Assembly: GCA_019137255.1 (NCBI GenBank)
Contig: WPDH01000143.1
Span: 124,001 to 188,000 of the forward strand
Length of the DNA stretch: 64,000 bases
Reading direction: 5' to 3'
From: Corinectria fuckeliana
Taxonomy: Eukaryota; Ascomycota; Sordariomycetes; Hypocreales; Nectriaceae
This document shows positions 1-13,363 of the stretch, in pieces. The translations under genes were made by a program, and so were the position numbers. Position 1 is the first letter of the stretch; each line of letters begins with the position of its first letter. Under the pieces are notes generated by a model, which did no database searches, was not told the DNA's origin, and saw only the letters and a program-made list of their open reading frames with translations.

Positions 1-2677
1 CGCCGTCGCCAGCCTTGTGGATGCCAGCAAGTCGGTCATTCAGGTCATTCAGCACTTCAAGGACGGCGACACAGAACTCTCCACCCTTTCTCACGATGTA
101 ACCATATTCAGCGAGGCCCTCGTCGGATTCGATCGCGTGCTTCGGAGTCGGCACACCATACATCGTATTTCCGGGCCCATCATCGAAAACGTGCTGCAGT
201 ATTCGACAGAGCTCATCAGATGCTGGGGTCCGAATTTTCCGTGGTGCGCCGCGCAAGATGGGTTCGGCACAAACCAGCAATCACCAAGCTTCATGGGCAG
301 CTCAAGGAGCAGATCTTCATGCTACATACATTCTTATCCATCACTCAAGCGTGAGCCACCAACGCTCGCCCCTCCGGACCCACGGCTGACGAATTGCAGG
401 GAGACCTTTCTGGCTATAGCGAGCCAATATCCTCATTTTATGCTGTCCAACTCGAGCCCCGACCCGACCCCCAATCAGACAGCGGCAAACGACGAGCGCT
501 TCTTGCAAGTTCCCCAGCCGGAGACGATGCCCCGGCGACACAGCCACGAGTCGATGCAGACAATGGGAAGCTCCTCGGACACGGTGGCGTCTTGCACGGA
601 GAGATTGTCTCTCGTCAGTTCGGCCACGAGTATAGAGAGCTTGACTTCGTGGGGTTCCGAGGCTGGCGGCCTATCGGATGCTCTGGACGACAAGCAGCCT
701 GGCCAAGTGGTCGACAAACCTCGCAGAGACAGCAAGCTGATACATCAGGATATGTGGCTTATCCGTCGCGCGTGTCGCTACGACTGCCGCTGCCAATGCC
801 ACGAGGCGCAAGAGACGAGACCGCACAGACGACTCGGGGCATTCAGAAACCGCAAACCGCAGTGCAACGAGCCGAAATGCCGGGGGGAGAAAGCGGCCGA
901 TGACCCGAATGGCGACTACTCGAGAAATTTCCGCAATGCTCTGGCCCAAGCCATGTCATCAAAGACCGTCAAAGTCCGCTACGACCTCAAGACTTTCCGC
1001 ATGGTGCCAGAGGGGTCAGACGCGATGCGCTACGTGAAGCATGGTAATTTGGAGAAGCTCAAGGTCTGCATTGAGTCTGGGGAGGCTACCATATGGGATA
1101 CGGCTCCTGACGGGTGGTCACTCCTTCACGTACGTGCCACGAGATGCTGGATTTGTACATGCTGACACGCTCCAGACTGCGGCGTACAACAGACAGCCGG
1201 CGATTGTCAAATACCTGCTGGAGCTCGGCGTTGAGACTGACGTGGAGGATGTCGGGTCAAGGTCTGTCGAGTCCATCGCCCGCATGCCTTTGCTGACCAG
1301 GATAGAAAACCGGCAGACCTGGCCGTTCTCAAGTCCATCGGCCAAGACGCCACGCACGTAGAGCAGGAAATTCTCGGCATGTTCAGTAAAGACGACGATG
1401 TTCTGGCGGACTTTGAGTTTACTCCGATCCACATAGCTGTGTTACGAATGTACGACGCGACAGACTCAGAAAGACCATCATTGGAAGAGTAAGTGCATCA
1501 TCCCGTCGAACCCTCAAGCCTGTAGGATAAGCAATGCCTGTGGTATTGACACAACAGATTGATCAAGGTAGTCGACGATGCCAACAACGCTGCACCTAAC
1601 ACCAAGTGGGCGCAATGGAAATTGCGGTTCAAGGACAGGTCACCCCTCTTCGCCGCCATTCTGGAGTACTTTCAAGCCTCAGCATTCGAGCAGCCGAGAG
1701 GAACGAAGATCATACACAACCTGCTCGACCAGAAAGACAGAAAATACCATTGGACGCCTCTGCACTGGGCTGCCTCTTCGGGTCGTGTGGAGGAGATGAG
1801 GACTTTAATAGAGCACGGAGCCGACCCGTTGCTGCTGTCCAACCTCGACGCCAACATCCTCGACGCAGCAGCGGAGTCAAAAACCAACCGTGGCCTGGCC
1901 GGAGCTTTGAACATCTGGAAAGCCTGTCCTGATCAGCTGAACATAAACCAAGCCAACAGGTGGGCTGAGACACCCTTGCACGTCGCTTCCTGGAGCTCTG
2001 CAGCTTGCGTCAAGCTGCTGGTGGCGGCCGGGGCAGATCTGGGCCAACGGGAGGAGAATGGGCAGGTTCCTCTTCACTGTGCCGGGCTGTCCGAGCGGAG
2101 CTCCGAGCGGAGAGAGATTGTGTCGCTGCTCTGTAGCACAGCGAGCAACGCGCACATCAACACTCAAGATTTTGACGGCCGGCCTCCAGTATTCGACTTT
2201 CTAGACGACCCCGGCTGCGTCGAGCTGCTGGTTCAGCACGGAGCCGGGCTCGACCTGGTCGATAACTCGGGGATGGGTGTGTTTCATCACGCCTGCATTC
2301 AAGGCGAGGCCGAAACCCTGGCTACCCTGCTAAGGCTCTCCGATGACCCCAAGGCGGCTGTGGCCAAAAGCGGCAGTGGAAACACTCCCCTGATGGAAGC
2401 TCTGTCAAGCTCTAACGTCGATTGCGCAATGGCGCTGTTGATGCTGGAAGATATCGGCGACATCATCAGCAAAGAAGGATGGGCCCCTGTTCACTACGCT
2501 GCGAGGATTGGAGACGCCGGTCTCCTCGAGGCTGTGTTCAAGCATGCAACCTTTAGGATGGGGACCACCACGATGGACGGCAAAAAGGCTAGCGTCGTGG
2601 CCATGGAAGCGGGTAACTGGCATGGCACCATCAAGGCGCTGATACGTGAGCACGACTACTTGGACTGGGGGGGTTAA
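1..2677 (+). CDS. Ankyrin-repeat protein with fungal STAND-type N-terminus (5' end outside window)
   Basis: The reading frame is open to the left edge, so the start codon lies outside. Proposed exons are <2-146, 200-350, 400-1129, 1176-1250, 1301-1488 and 1558-2677, and together they keep frame (803 codons including stop). The first about 100 residues are helical and resemble the N-terminal domain of fungal STAND/NLR-like proteins. A Ser/Pro-rich linker follows, then a Cys-rich stretch CRYDCRCQCHE, then ankyrin units with TPLHWAAS, TPLHVASW and VPLHCAG signatures to the C-terminus. Joining 1129 to 1176 restores an ankyrin core (SLLH/TAAY). No NACHT or other effector domain is visible in this part. 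Ankyrin arrays mediate protein-protein contacts; the target is unknown. The donor at 147 (GTCGGC) is weak, so the first junction is least certain. Confidence 0.8.
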
Positions 2678-3326
2678 TTGGATTGCGTGCTGGTTGTTGG
2701 TGAAGGGAACCCTAGTGAAGGACCTTTTGTTTTATTTTAGACGGCTTGACGCCCTCTCGGAATGAAAACGAGCGACAATCTTATTGTCCCTGTTCTCTTT
2801 GACCTTCTGATATGTTGCCATGTCTCACGTAGTACAATTACTTCTATCCATTACCACACTGATTTTTGAACCAATCCCCACGAACTTGGCAGGCTCACCG
2901 GTGTCGCCAGTGTCGGTGCTGTGTCCCAAGCCACGGACGGCATGCTGACCTGAACGGGATCGGTCACCTGCAGCTCGGTGCTTTCTTTATTGGTTGCCTA
3001 GGCCTTGTGAATTTCGACAGGCTCGGCGCTCATCATGGTGCTTTATTTACTCGCGTTGGTGTCCATTGTTTCTCTGCCGAAACCGGGCCTCAATAACGGT
3101 TGAAGCGAGAATATTAGCCAGCGACTGGTCAAGTAACATGATATTTAGCCTGGAAGAGATGCTGATTTAGCTCAGGCTGAGAGTTCAACCACGGCTTTAG
3201 AGATGTGAGGGCCAAATGCAGCTTCGCTGTTGTACACCCTGCAATGTTTCTGGTATTGGCTCACATTCCCGAAGGTATCCAATCTCCAGGACGGAAGTTA
3301 TCGTGCTCAAATGACTCATAATTCAG
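2678..3326. other. Intergenic region between convergent genes
   Basis: About 650 bases between the convergent 3' ends of the ankyrin and acetyltransferase genes. I see only short open frames without family features. It should hold both 3' UTRs. Confidence 0.5.
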
Positions 3327-4526
3327 TCAGCACCATGCATAGTGCTCATTATTGATCCACGCTGGCGCGTCTGCCGTGGCACCATCATCGCCATACCACA
3401 TCCCACTGGCAATAGACTCTTCCTCTCGCTCGACTCTCACGTAGTCAAAACCACCCTTCGAAAAAAGGCTCTGCACTAGTGCTGATGGCTCCCACAGTTT
3501 GACATGGTCCAGCCGCCAATCCGCCGCCTCAGCCTGGGAGGCCTGGAGCACCGCTCTCAGGGAAGCGGCTTGCTCTGCATCCTCTACAGCTGCCATTTTT
3601 TTACCATCTATCCCTGTTTCACTGTTGTCAAGTACCTTATTGGCCGTCTCGTCCCCTTTTATGACGAGCCGGAGAATGTAGAGAACGTTTTCGGGGGCCT
3701 TCTCATCGGGATGATCGTAGTATCGGTGCGTCCAAATGGCCCAGACTTGCTTCCCAGGACTCCCTGCTATTGCTCCCTTTGCTCGAGGAACCTTGCCAAA
3801 AATGAATTGCGAGGAAAATTCCTCCTTTCGGATGTGCCAGAGCATTTGGTCGAGATCTGGTAGTATTGTCAAGCGTCTCTCGACTGCTGTGTCTGGTGTT
3901 GCCATGGCTGCTCGGATCATCATCTCATCCCTGTGGCAGAGCTCATCGAGATCTTCCTCGGCCACCCGCCGAGCCTCAGCCGGCCAGCCCATTTCGACGG
4001 GTGGGAAGACAAGGTGAGAATTGTTGACGTCGGGAATCCACCCAAGCTTTGCGTAGAATTCCTTGCCAATATCCGAGTACAAGACGCTGCCAACGCACTT
4101 TCCATGCTCCGACTGCCAGTTGTGAAGCACCTTGGCCACCTCTTTCATGTGGCGGGCTGCGTAGCCGCGGCGCCGGTATTCCGGTGCGCAAAACACGCTG
4201 GCGATGCCGTGGACAATGACCTGCTCGACAATTCCGCAGGCGTCGCTTGTTAAAGCGCGCTTACGGAAGCTCTCGCAAGAGCAGAGGATTGGGCGCCCGT
4301 CGGGAGGAAGGTTGCTGTCGACCAGAACCCAGGTAGTCATGCCTCCGTCCTTGGCCAGTGGGATGGTGGTCAAGAATTGGGATTCGGTAAGAAAGGCCGG
4401 AAGGGTCAGCGAATCTTTCCACGAAACCGAAGTGTTGGTCCAGATCTTGACGCATTCATCCGGTGTTGGGTGACCGAGGCAAAGGTCGAGGGAGTTTGAG
4501 TCTGGTAGTTCGGGGACTGAGTCCAT
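3327..4526 (-). CDS. GNAT acetyltransferase of the LYC1 (lysine N6-acetyltransferase-like) family
   Basis: A single uninterrupted frame of 399 residues. The GNAT acetyl-CoA-binding loop is visible as YRRRGYAARHM (Arg/Gly-x-x-Gly/Ala type) around residues 118-128, after the beta4-like segment IASVFCAPE. The family's YAKLGW segment follows near residue 158. The long C-terminal half (FGKVPRAKG, VWAIWTHRYY) matches the extra domain of Yarrowia LYC1-like proteins, which acetylate the lysine epsilon-amino group in lysine catabolism. Whether this copy uses lysine cannot be read from sequence. Length is normal for the family. It lies next to the RIP-affected retrotransposon but shows no damage itself. 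Confidence 0.8.
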   Translation of the reverse strand: MDSVPELPDSNSLDLCLGHPTPDECVKIWTNTSVSWKDSLTLPAFLTESQFLTTIPLAKDGGMTTWVLVDSNLPPDGRPILCSCESFRKRALTSDACGIVEQVIVHGIASVFCAPEYRRRGYAARHMKEVAKVLHNWQSEHGKCVGSVLYSDIGKEFYAKLGWIPDVNNSHLVFPPVEMGWPAEARRVAEEDLDELCHRDEMMIRAAMATPDTAVERRLTILPDLDQMLWHIRKEEFSSQFIFGKVPRAKGAIAGSPGKQVWAIWTHRYYDHPDEKAPENVLYILRLVIKGDETANKVLDNSETGIDGKKMAAVEDAEQAASLRAVLQASQAEAADWRLDHVKLWEPSALVQSLFSKGGFDYVRVEREEESIASGMWYGDDGATADAPAWINNEHYAWC

Positions 4527-4985
4527 TGAAAGACTAAAAGAAGAGTGATCCTTGGAGATGGGTTTGTTGAGATTGCTGCGACTGTGAGCTCAATATGTAC
4601 TCCCAAGTCTCCATGCTCACGTCCATTGTACAACTCTGACATGCATATGCATCACTGGCGAGGATACGACAATATGGTGACACGACAGCACTAAGGCACT
4701 TTACTATTATTACCCAAACTGCAAGCACAGCTTAAAAGCGTTAAGATGTCGACTTCCAAGAGTCTCGCACGACTTACTATTGTGAAATAACCAAAAGATT
4801 ATCTTAGGGTCGTAATCCTACTATTCACGTCTTTATAATAAAGCTAAGTAGAAACTAGGCGTAACCCCGCAATACAGGGCGATAGACTATTTGCCACTCT
4901 TGACCGCCTAGGTGACCTAGCCGACTGTTAAGGGCTAGGGTCACTATACGGAAAAGCTACTCTGAGGTAACCTTATAATACCTGC
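4527..4985. other. Upstream region of the acetyltransferase gene grading into AT-rich repeat DNA
   Basis: The first 200 bases are ordinary genic composition and should hold the promoter and 5' UTR of the minus-strand gene. From about 4780 the sequence becomes AT-rich with TA enrichment. No gene is recognised. Bases 4981-4985 (CCTGC) are the left copy of the retrotransposon target duplication. Confidence 0.5.
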
Positions 4986-5397
4986 TGTCACGGCCCAGGT
5001 TAAGACCAGGCGGTTATAACCGGCAGAACTATAACATGCCCACTTTTTCTCACTTATCACTATTAGATCACTCAGATCACACTATAATCCTAGTAATCCC
5101 TAGGAAACAACTAATTATAAAAGGATTATAATAGTCTTATTATAATCTAAGATAATAGATCACCTAGATTACTACTATAATCTAGTAATCTAATATAAGT
5201 ATATATATATATTTACTTAGCACTTTTATAGAGATAGTCTTACTAGCTATTAACTATACTTAGTTATATTAAATCTACTATTCTACTATTACTAGATTAT
5301 AACTTATATTACTTACTATAATATCTTAAACTGCTTATTTAAATACTCTTATATCTTAGACCTATCTTATACTCTTAGGTTAGACCTAGCTATTATA
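4986..5397 (+). repeat. 5' LTR (412 bp)
   Basis: It starts TGTCACGGCC and ends TTATA, read as a mutated TTACA. It matches 12952-13363 along its whole length. The first about 65 bases keep C and G residues that are T and A in the 3' LTR, so this end is less mutated. Confidence 0.93.
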
Positions 5398-6593
5398 TAT
5401 TAATAACTCTTATTTAGTGTTTTACTATATTAACCTAAGTAATAACTTAAATTAGTTATTATAGCTCTAATAACTCTATCTAGCTTAAGAACATCCTAAG
5501 AGAAGTAACTTTAAGATAATATATATATATATAATAATACTATCTTAGGCAACCTAGAATTAGATAATAATAATAATAAGATAACTATAAAACTTAAATA
5601 TATAAACTAATAAATATATAAGAAGATTATTAATCTCTATAAGGCCTTAAAAAACATATTTAATAAGAATATTATATATTTCTAAAACCTTAAATAGTAT
5701 ATTATAGTACTTACTATAGTTTAAGCCTAGATAATATAGCTAAAGCCTAATAATAACTATATTATTAGTTCTTTATAAGAGTATATTAAATAACTTAGTA
5801 ATAAACAGCTAAATACTTATAAAGAATAATATTACTAAATTAAACAGTTTAATAGTTTTAAGGCTATACTAATTATACTCTATCTAAGAGATATAAGAGA
5901 AACTCTTAAGCCTAAGTAACTACTAACTTTTAATAGTACTCTTAAGAAACTCTAAGAGTATTTTACCTAGCTTAAATTATACTATATATACTATCTAATA
6001 ATATTTATAAGTAAACCTCTTAAAGTATAATATATAATAGGATTACTTACTAGAAAAGCCTTATAAGAAATAAAACTATACCTAAGAGATTTTATTAAGA
6101 AACTTAAGAAACTTTATAAAGCTAAAACTAATAAGCTTTTTAGTAACTTTACCTTATATAAAGAAAAGCTTATTAGTACTTATAGGAAATAAAATAAAAA
6201 GTATAATATGCTCTTAGCTATATATAAGTTAAGATAAAATAAGACTACTTTAAAATACTTATTAGATTATAAGTATTTTATAGCTAAGCTTAACCTAAGT
6301 GATAAAAACTAGATTAATAGGTTTTATTAAGAATTAAAAAATAAAGTTAAGAATAAGATTTATAAGATTCTTATACTCTCTAATATCTTTAATAAATATA
6401 CTAAACTTTATATACTTATTAATAATTAACTATTTAAAAGATAAATAGAAAGAAGAAAAGTAAACCTTAATAGCTAGAAGAAAAAGAAAAATTACTTTAA
6501 TACTAGCTAATAGTAAAATAAAAACACCTTCTATAAGACTTAGCCTAGCCTTATAGAACTAAAAGCTATATAATAAGACTACTTTAAGGTAAA

Positions 6594-6638
6594 ATACTAA
6601 AATTATAAAGAAATAAGATATTTTAAAAGTAAGTATTA
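6594..6638 (+). pseudogene. Gag zinc-knuckle remnant (CCHC)
   Basis: Translation gives an aromatic Y-x2-Y-x4-Y-x4-Y pattern spaced exactly as Cys-x2-Cys-x4-His-x4-Cys. TGT/TGC to TAT/TAC and CAC to TAT changes explain each position. It marks the C-terminal part of Gag. Confidence 0.6.
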
Positions 6639-8999
6639 AAAACCTAAATTAAGATAAAAATATAAGCTTATACCTAAAGGTAAGTATATCTAATTTACTA
6701 ACTACTAGTATAAAACTATATAAACTGCTATTTATACTAAGACTATTATTATAGCTAGATAGGATTATAATAAGATAGAAGTACTAATAAACTCACTTTA
6801 GCTACTCTTAAGTAATAAGTATAAAACTAAAAAGGCTACTAAAAATATCTTATATAATAACTTTAGAACTAGCTGTTTTATTAGTAAGCTTACTAAACTA
6901 GCTCTTAAAGAAACCTAAAAGAGAAAAATATAAACTATCTTAAGACTATAAAGACTAGTCTCTAAAGAAAAACCCTAACTAAAATCTAATAGAAGAACTT
7001 TAGTAATAACTAAAAGGTCTTACTAGTAACTAACTATAAAAATTAAGATTTCTAACTAGTAACTAAAATAAAATAAGAGCTCTAAAGTGATTACTACTAG
7101 TCTTAACACTATTAAAGACTTTAGTGCTATACTATTATAATAGTAGATAAAAGATAAATAAATCTGCTAATAGTATTATATATAATAAGAAGGTGTTTTT
7201 AGCGTAAAAGCAGGATATAAAGCTAGACAGGCTAGGTAGCTTAGCCTTCTTATTATAAATAATAATATTTATATACCTATAAATAACTACCCTAGTAGTA
7301 TTAAAACTAATTTTATAAATAATACTAGTTTAGAGGAGGAAAATAACTTAGCCTATATTAATTTAGATAGCTAATAACTATAGTAGATAATAAACACTTA
7401 TAATAAGATAAGTGCTAAATACTAGAAAACTATAAAAGATAAATACTAATAGCTTATCTGTAAGACTATAAATATTTATAATAGTAATACTATTTATATT
7501 TAAGCTTTATTATATTATCTTATATAGTATAATCTTAACTAACTAAGAATAGAAATTAGTAATAATTAATAACTATACTTATTATATAAGAAATATTAAT
7601 AGATCTTATAAATATTATACTTCTTTTACTTATATAAAAACTATATAAGAGATAAAATAACTAATAATTATTATCTTATAAAGGTTTAAAAGTACCTAAT
7701 AGATAACTTATATCTTAAATAAGAAACCTTAGACTACTAAATAATATATTTAATCTTAACTAATAAAATTATAATCTTAGAGGAGAAAGATAATTACTTT
7801 ATAAAAGAATACCTTAAAGAACTAGCAGACCTAAAAGATTAGCCTTATATAGAATATAAGATATATATATATACTAAAATTTAGAAATAGCATAATATAA
7901 TAACCTACTTAGTTAACTATATAATAAACTATAAAAATAAGAACTATAAGAAATATATAGCTAAAATATAAGAAATCTATAATAGAATATATAAGATATA
8001 TTAAGAAGGATTTTATTTCTTTATATAGACTAAAAAAAGTAATAAAAACTAAGAATAGTATATAAAAGTCTAATAATATATAAAAAATAACTAATACTAC
8101 TTATAAAAGAGTAATAAGTAAGTAAGAAAAAAAAGAGTAAATTACCTCTAATAAAAGCTCTATATATAATAAAATTAGTAGTAAAATAAAAGATACTTAA
8201 GCTATAAGTGTAAGTTAAAAATATATAGCTTACTATATTAGTAAATAATAAAGCTAAAATATTATATATTAACTTTAGTATAGTTAATAAGCTAAAGCTA
8301 CTATAAAAAAATAAAAATAACTTATATATAATATATAACCTTAAAGGTAATATATTTTTATATAATAATAAGTAGATAACTTAATAGATTAATCACCTAA
8401 AAGTTCTTATTAATAAATAAAACTAAGATATTACTTTTAATATTATACTTATAATATATTATAATATTATTCTTAGGTATTTATAATTAAGAAAATATAA
8501 CCCTAATATTAACTAGAGAACTAGCTAGGTATAAGCTGATTTTAATAATATACTCTCTAGTGATAATAAAAATAACTTAAAAGAAGAGAGATCTCTAATC
8601 TTAACTTCTAATAAGACAGAGAGTAAGAATTTATATAAAAATATAATAGAAATCTTAGTACCCTTAAAGAGAATATAATATAAATAGTAAAAAAAAAAGA
8701 AATAAATACTCTAAAAAACTATTAGAGTCTTAAGAAAACAGTTTATATAAATAAATAGTAACCTTAAGTAAAATAATAAACTACTAGAAAGTAAAAAACT
8801 TAAGAATATACTAGTAAAATATTATATCTATAAAAAACTCTTTATAAAAGAACTTAAGACTAGACTACTAGAATTTAGTTAATAAGATTATAAAATTATC
8901 CTAAAAGATAAAATATTACTTATATTTTATAAGATTTTTAATCTTAATAAAATATAACTATAAACACTTAAGAAATATATTAAAAATATATTATATAAA

Positions 9000-10190
9000 A
9001 AATATATTAAAATCTTTAAATTATTAGTAGGCTATCTAGTTATATTTATTCTTAAGAAGAATAGAAAACTCTAACTTATTATAAATTATAAATAATTAAA
9101 TAATATTATACTTAAAGATTAAATCTTATTACCTCTTATTATAAAGCTTAAAAACTAACTTTATAAGATAAAAGTGTTTATAGTACTAGATCTTAAAAGA
9201 GTATATAATCTTATTTATATTAAGAAAAGATATAAATAAAAGACTACTTTTAAAATAAAATTTAAACTTTATAAGTATCTTATTATACCTTTTAGACTTA
9301 TAAATATACTAGTAATATTTTAATATATAATTAATAATATATTATAAAAGTATCTTAATATTTTTATTATATACTACTTAAATAATATTCTAATCTTCTC
9401 TAAAAGTAAAAAAGAATATATAAAATATATTTATAAGATACTATAAGTACTATAAGATATTAATCTCTTAGTTAAACTAGAAAAAAGCTATTTTTATATT
9501 AACTAAGTAAAATTTCTTAAATATATAATCTCTTATAATAAGATTAGAATAAATCTAAAGAAAATTATTATAGTAAGTAAATAGAAAAAACTAAAAGACC
9601 TTAAGAAAGTATAATCTTTTCTAGGTTTTATTAACTACTATAAGAGATTTATTAAAAACTTTAGTAGTTATATTATACTATTTACCTATCTTACTAGAAA
9701 AAAAGAAGTATTTAGATAGGATATTACTATATAAAAAGCTTTTAATAATATTAAATAATTAATTCTTAGTAAACTTATTCTTATTATATTTAACCTAAAA
9801 TAAGAAATTAAACTAGAAATAAATTTATTAGACTTTATATAAGAAGTATAAATTAGATAATAAGATAATAATAAAATATTATATCTTATTATTTTCTTCT
9901 CTTATAAGATATATAGTACTAAACTTAATTATCTTATTTATAATAAAGAATTTCTTATAATTATTAATATATTTAAGAAATTCTAATATTACCTCTTAAG
10001 AAGTAAATACTAAGTTAAGATTTATATAAACTATAAAAATATTACTTATTTTATAACTACCTAATAACTTATAAGATAATAATTATACTATATTAAATAC
10101 CTTTTAGAATTTAACTATATAATTATTTATAAAAGCAGATCTAAAAATAAATAAGCTAATACTATAAGTTAATAAGCTAACTTTAATAAC
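9000..10190 (+). pseudogene. Reverse transcriptase and RNase H remnant of the chromovirus
   Basis: Reading through stops shows Ty3/Gypsy RT landmarks in order: a GYLV start segment, VLDLKRVYN, FRLINI (family PFGLxNA), YLNNILIFSKS at the catalytic site with Asp changed to Asn, and the connection motif FLGFINYYKRFI. An RNase H-like region follows to the KNKQANTISQ segment, which corresponds to the usual N-x-x-AD-x-LSR end. Stops replace Gln and Trp codons. The catalytic Asp changes make it non-functional. Confidence 0.85.
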
Positions 10191-10699
10191 AAAAAGTAAG
10201 AAATTAGTAAATAACTTTTATATTTTACGCCTAAAAGATACTTTAAATAAAAGTATATTATAATAAACTAAAAGTTACTATTAAGACTAAAGTATATTAT
10301 ATTACTTAGATAATATTATATTCTTATAGATAAAAGAATATAATTCTTAAGTGATAAATATACCTAATACCTCTTAAGTAAAAAAATTAAACTTAATAAT
10401 TTTAAGACTAAGTTTATTATAAATACTCTTTATAAATAAGAAGATAAATATAATAATAATAAAAGAAAACTTATTTTTATTTTTAAAAAATACTATAAAA
10501 AAGATAACTTAGATAATAATATATATACTATACTTACTAGATATAATAACTATTCTAAAAAAGATAAACTTAGATAAGACTAAATCTTACCTAAAAAATA
10601 CTTAAAGTTCTTAAGATAACTAAAAGACTATTAATTTAACTAAGTTACTAGTAACTCTCTAAGAATAAGACTTATTAGGATAAATAAAAATAGTAAAAT

Positions 10700-11620
10700 T
10701 ATTATTCTAAGAAATATAAAAAATTATCTTATATAATATTACTATAATTAAGCATATAATAGAAATATCTACTATATTATAACTTAAATAGAGATACTTT
10801 ATACTATAGAAAATATATATAGTATTATATAAAACTTAATAGCTAAATACCCTAAGTATCTTAAAAACTAACTTTATATTATAAGAATACTAGCTATAAT
10901 ATATATAATAAAATAAGAAAACTTATTACTTAAGTAAATCTAAGAGTATAATAATATACTACCTAAGAATAAATATATAATTAAGTAGTAAGTTCTTAAA
11001 AAATTATAGTACTAGCTTATATAAGAAATATATAAATACTTACTATATAGATATTAAAAAGTTAATAAAACTCTTAATAGAGTTAGAATAATATACTAAT
11101 TTCCTAAAATAAAATAAATTATTAAAAATATTATAACTTAGTATAACTTTTATATAAAAACTAAGACTTAATATTATAAACTATATAAAAAACTATAACT
11201 ATTACTAGTTACTAAGTAACCTTAAGACTTAGTTATAATAGATTTTATTATAAAACTACTCTTATTAGAAGATCTTATAATAAAAACCTTTTATAATAGT
11301 ATTCTTATTATTATAAATAGACTTATAAAATTTTCCTATTTTATATCTTATTAAGAAGTAATAAATATAAAGTAGTTTACTTATATCTTTTTATAAAATA
11401 TTATTTATATTTATAGACTTTTTATAGAGATTCTTTCTAATAGAGAAACTCTATTTACTTTAAAGTTTTAGTAATTACTTATAGACTACTTAGGATTAAA
11501 CTACTAACTTACTATAGTATTCTAAGTATAAGTTAATAGATAAATAAAGCAAATAAACTAAATATTAGAATAGTACTTTTAATATTATATTAACTATAAA
11601 TAGGATAACTAGGTTAAAAA
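10700..11620 (+). pseudogene. Integrase core remnant of the chromovirus
   Basis: The segment VIIDFIIKL near 11236 matches the first catalytic Asp region. SNRETLFTLKF near 11430 matches the SDRG second-Asp region with Asp to Asn. QIKQINQILEQY near 11540 matches the region around the catalytic Glu, with Glu to Lys. Order and spacing fit a DD35E integrase disabled by C-to-T and G-to-A changes. Confidence 0.8.
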
Positions 11621-12115
11621 GCTTTTAACTATATAACTAAGTTATAATACTTTTATTTATAAAAGTATAAAAACTATACTAGTATATACTTATTTTAGGT
11701 TTACCTCTAATACTTATAGAATAAGCTAAGATAAATTAATTATCCTTAAAGCTATTTTTATATTAAAAAAACTAAAAAATCTATATAAAAAACTAAAAAC
11801 TAAACTTAAATTTATTAGAAACTAGATAAAAAAATACTATAACCTAAAAAGGATAAAAAGACTATCTTTCTAGAAGGAAGATATAGTTTACCTTATAATA
11901 AAAAATATTAAAATAAAATAATAAAATAAAAAACTAGACTATAAATTTATTAGACTTTATAAAATTATTAAAAAAATCTTAGAAAATAACTACTAGTTAG
12001 ACTTACTACTAAAAGTTAGACTTTATCTAGTTTTTTATATCTTACTTCTTAAGACTATAAAAAATATAATTTATACTAAGATTAGTAATAAATATAAAAC
12101 TAAGGTTAAAAGACT

Positions 12116-12235
12116 AGAAGAGTATATAGTAAAAGCTATTCTTAATATAAGAATAAGAAATAAGTAAACTAAGTATCTTATTAAATAGAAAAACTATCCT
12201 AAAAGTAATAATTAATAAGAACTAGCTAAAAATAT
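12116..12235 (+). pseudogene. Integrase C-terminal chromodomain remnant
   Basis: Read through stops, the segment follows the chromodomain consensus: E-EY-V-AIL, then R-R, then KYL-IK-KNYP, and an E-LAKNI end. Two stops lie where the conserved Trp codons of the aromatic cage are expected. This is the diagnostic domain of chromoviruses, used in that group for targeting to marked chromatin. Confidence 0.8.
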
Positions 12236-12935
12236 TACTTATATTTAACACCTCTTAAAGGAATTTTACTAATAATACTAGAAGAAGTTATAAAGAAATC
12301 ACTAAGAATAGAGAACTAATTAAGTAAATCTATAGTATTAGCATCTTATATCTTACTAATAGCTTACTATTTAGAAAGAATAGTATTCTCTTAGGTATAA
12401 ATACTATCTGTCTTATTTATATCTTATATATCTTATATAAACAGAAATAAACTATACTCTTTTAAAACCTTCTTCTACTAATAAAAATATAACAAATAAG
12501 ATAATATCTTAGCTAATATATTTTCAGTTTATTTAATATTAGACTTAATCTTATACTATACCTTAAGAGTATATATTACTACTTAGAAAAAATTAGTAAA
12601 ATATTAAGAAGAAATATTTAAAATACTCTTATAAAATATTATAATATTAGAACTATTATAAGAATAACTATACTAAATATACTCTTTATAATAAGAAGAT
12701 TTCTCTAATATCTAATAGACTAACTATCTCTTAAAATAGTATAAATAAGATATAACTTTATAACCTTTAGATTTAATAGTTTATACTAAAAGAGATTACT
12801 AAGTGGTTTTATATAATTTAATAACCTAACCTAATATAATAGTTAGAAATAAGAATACTTTATAAGTCTAGGTTAGACTTATATAGGAAATACTAGAGTA
12901 CTAAGCCTTATATATAGTCTTAAGATAAGACTAAA

Positions 12936-12951
12936 TAGAGGGGAGATATTA
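12936..12951 (+). other. Polypurine tract next to the 3' LTR
   Basis: The purine run AGAGGGGAGATA lies just before the 3' LTR start, where plus-strand DNA synthesis is primed in LTR elements. The inverted copy has the complementary run at about 63053-63065. Confidence 0.7.
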
Positions 12952-13363
12952 TATTACAGCCTAGGTTAAGACTAGGCGGTTATAACTAGCAGAACTATAA
13001 TATGCCTACTTTTTTCTACCTATTACTATTAGATCACCTAGATCACACTATAATCCTAGTGATCTCTAAGAAATAACTAATTATAAAAGGATTATAATAG
13101 CCTTATTATAATCTAGGATAATAGATTACCTAGATTACTATTATAATCTAGTAATCTAATATAAGTATATATATATATTCACTTAGCACTTTTATAGAGA
13201 TAGCCTTACTAGCTATTAACTATATTTAGTTATATTAAATCTACTATTTTACTATTACTAGACTGTAACCTATATTACTTACTATAACATTCTAAACTGC
13301 TTATTTAAACACTCTTATATTCTAAACCTATCTTATACTCTTAGGTTAGACCTAGCTGTTATA
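12952..13363 (+). repeat. 3' LTR (412 bp)
   Basis: It begins TATTACAGCC, the RIP-mutated form of the 5' LTR start TGTCACGGCC, and ends TTATA followed by the CCTGC target repeat. Length equals the 5' LTR. The differences I inspected between the two LTRs are nearly all C/T or G/A transitions. Confidence 0.93.

Larger units (their letters stand above)
4986..13363 (+). mobile_element. Ty3/Gypsy chromovirus LTR retrotransposon, full-length, RIP-inactivated
   Basis: The element spans 8378 bp with 412-bp LTRs at both ends and CCTGC directly repeated at 4981-4985 and 13364-13368. A plus-strand polyprotein can still be read through many stops. A zinc-knuckle remnant with Cys changed to Tyr lies near 6594-6638. 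Reverse transcriptase follows at about 9000-9500 (YLNNILIFS in place of YxDD), with FLGFINYYKRF near 9620. An RNase H remnant lies at about 9800-10180 and the integrase core at about 11220-11610 (SNRETLF where SDRGTLF is usual). A chromodomain lies at about 12116-12235. Stops sit where Gln or Trp codons are expected, as RIP produces. The integrase-after-RT order and the chromodomain place it among chromoviruses. It cannot encode active proteins. Confidence 0.95.

Noticed and set aside
394..903. Plus-strand open frame of 169 codons in the ankyrin gene
   Set aside because: It is another frame of the coding exon 400-1129; the chosen frame links to the ankyrin units.
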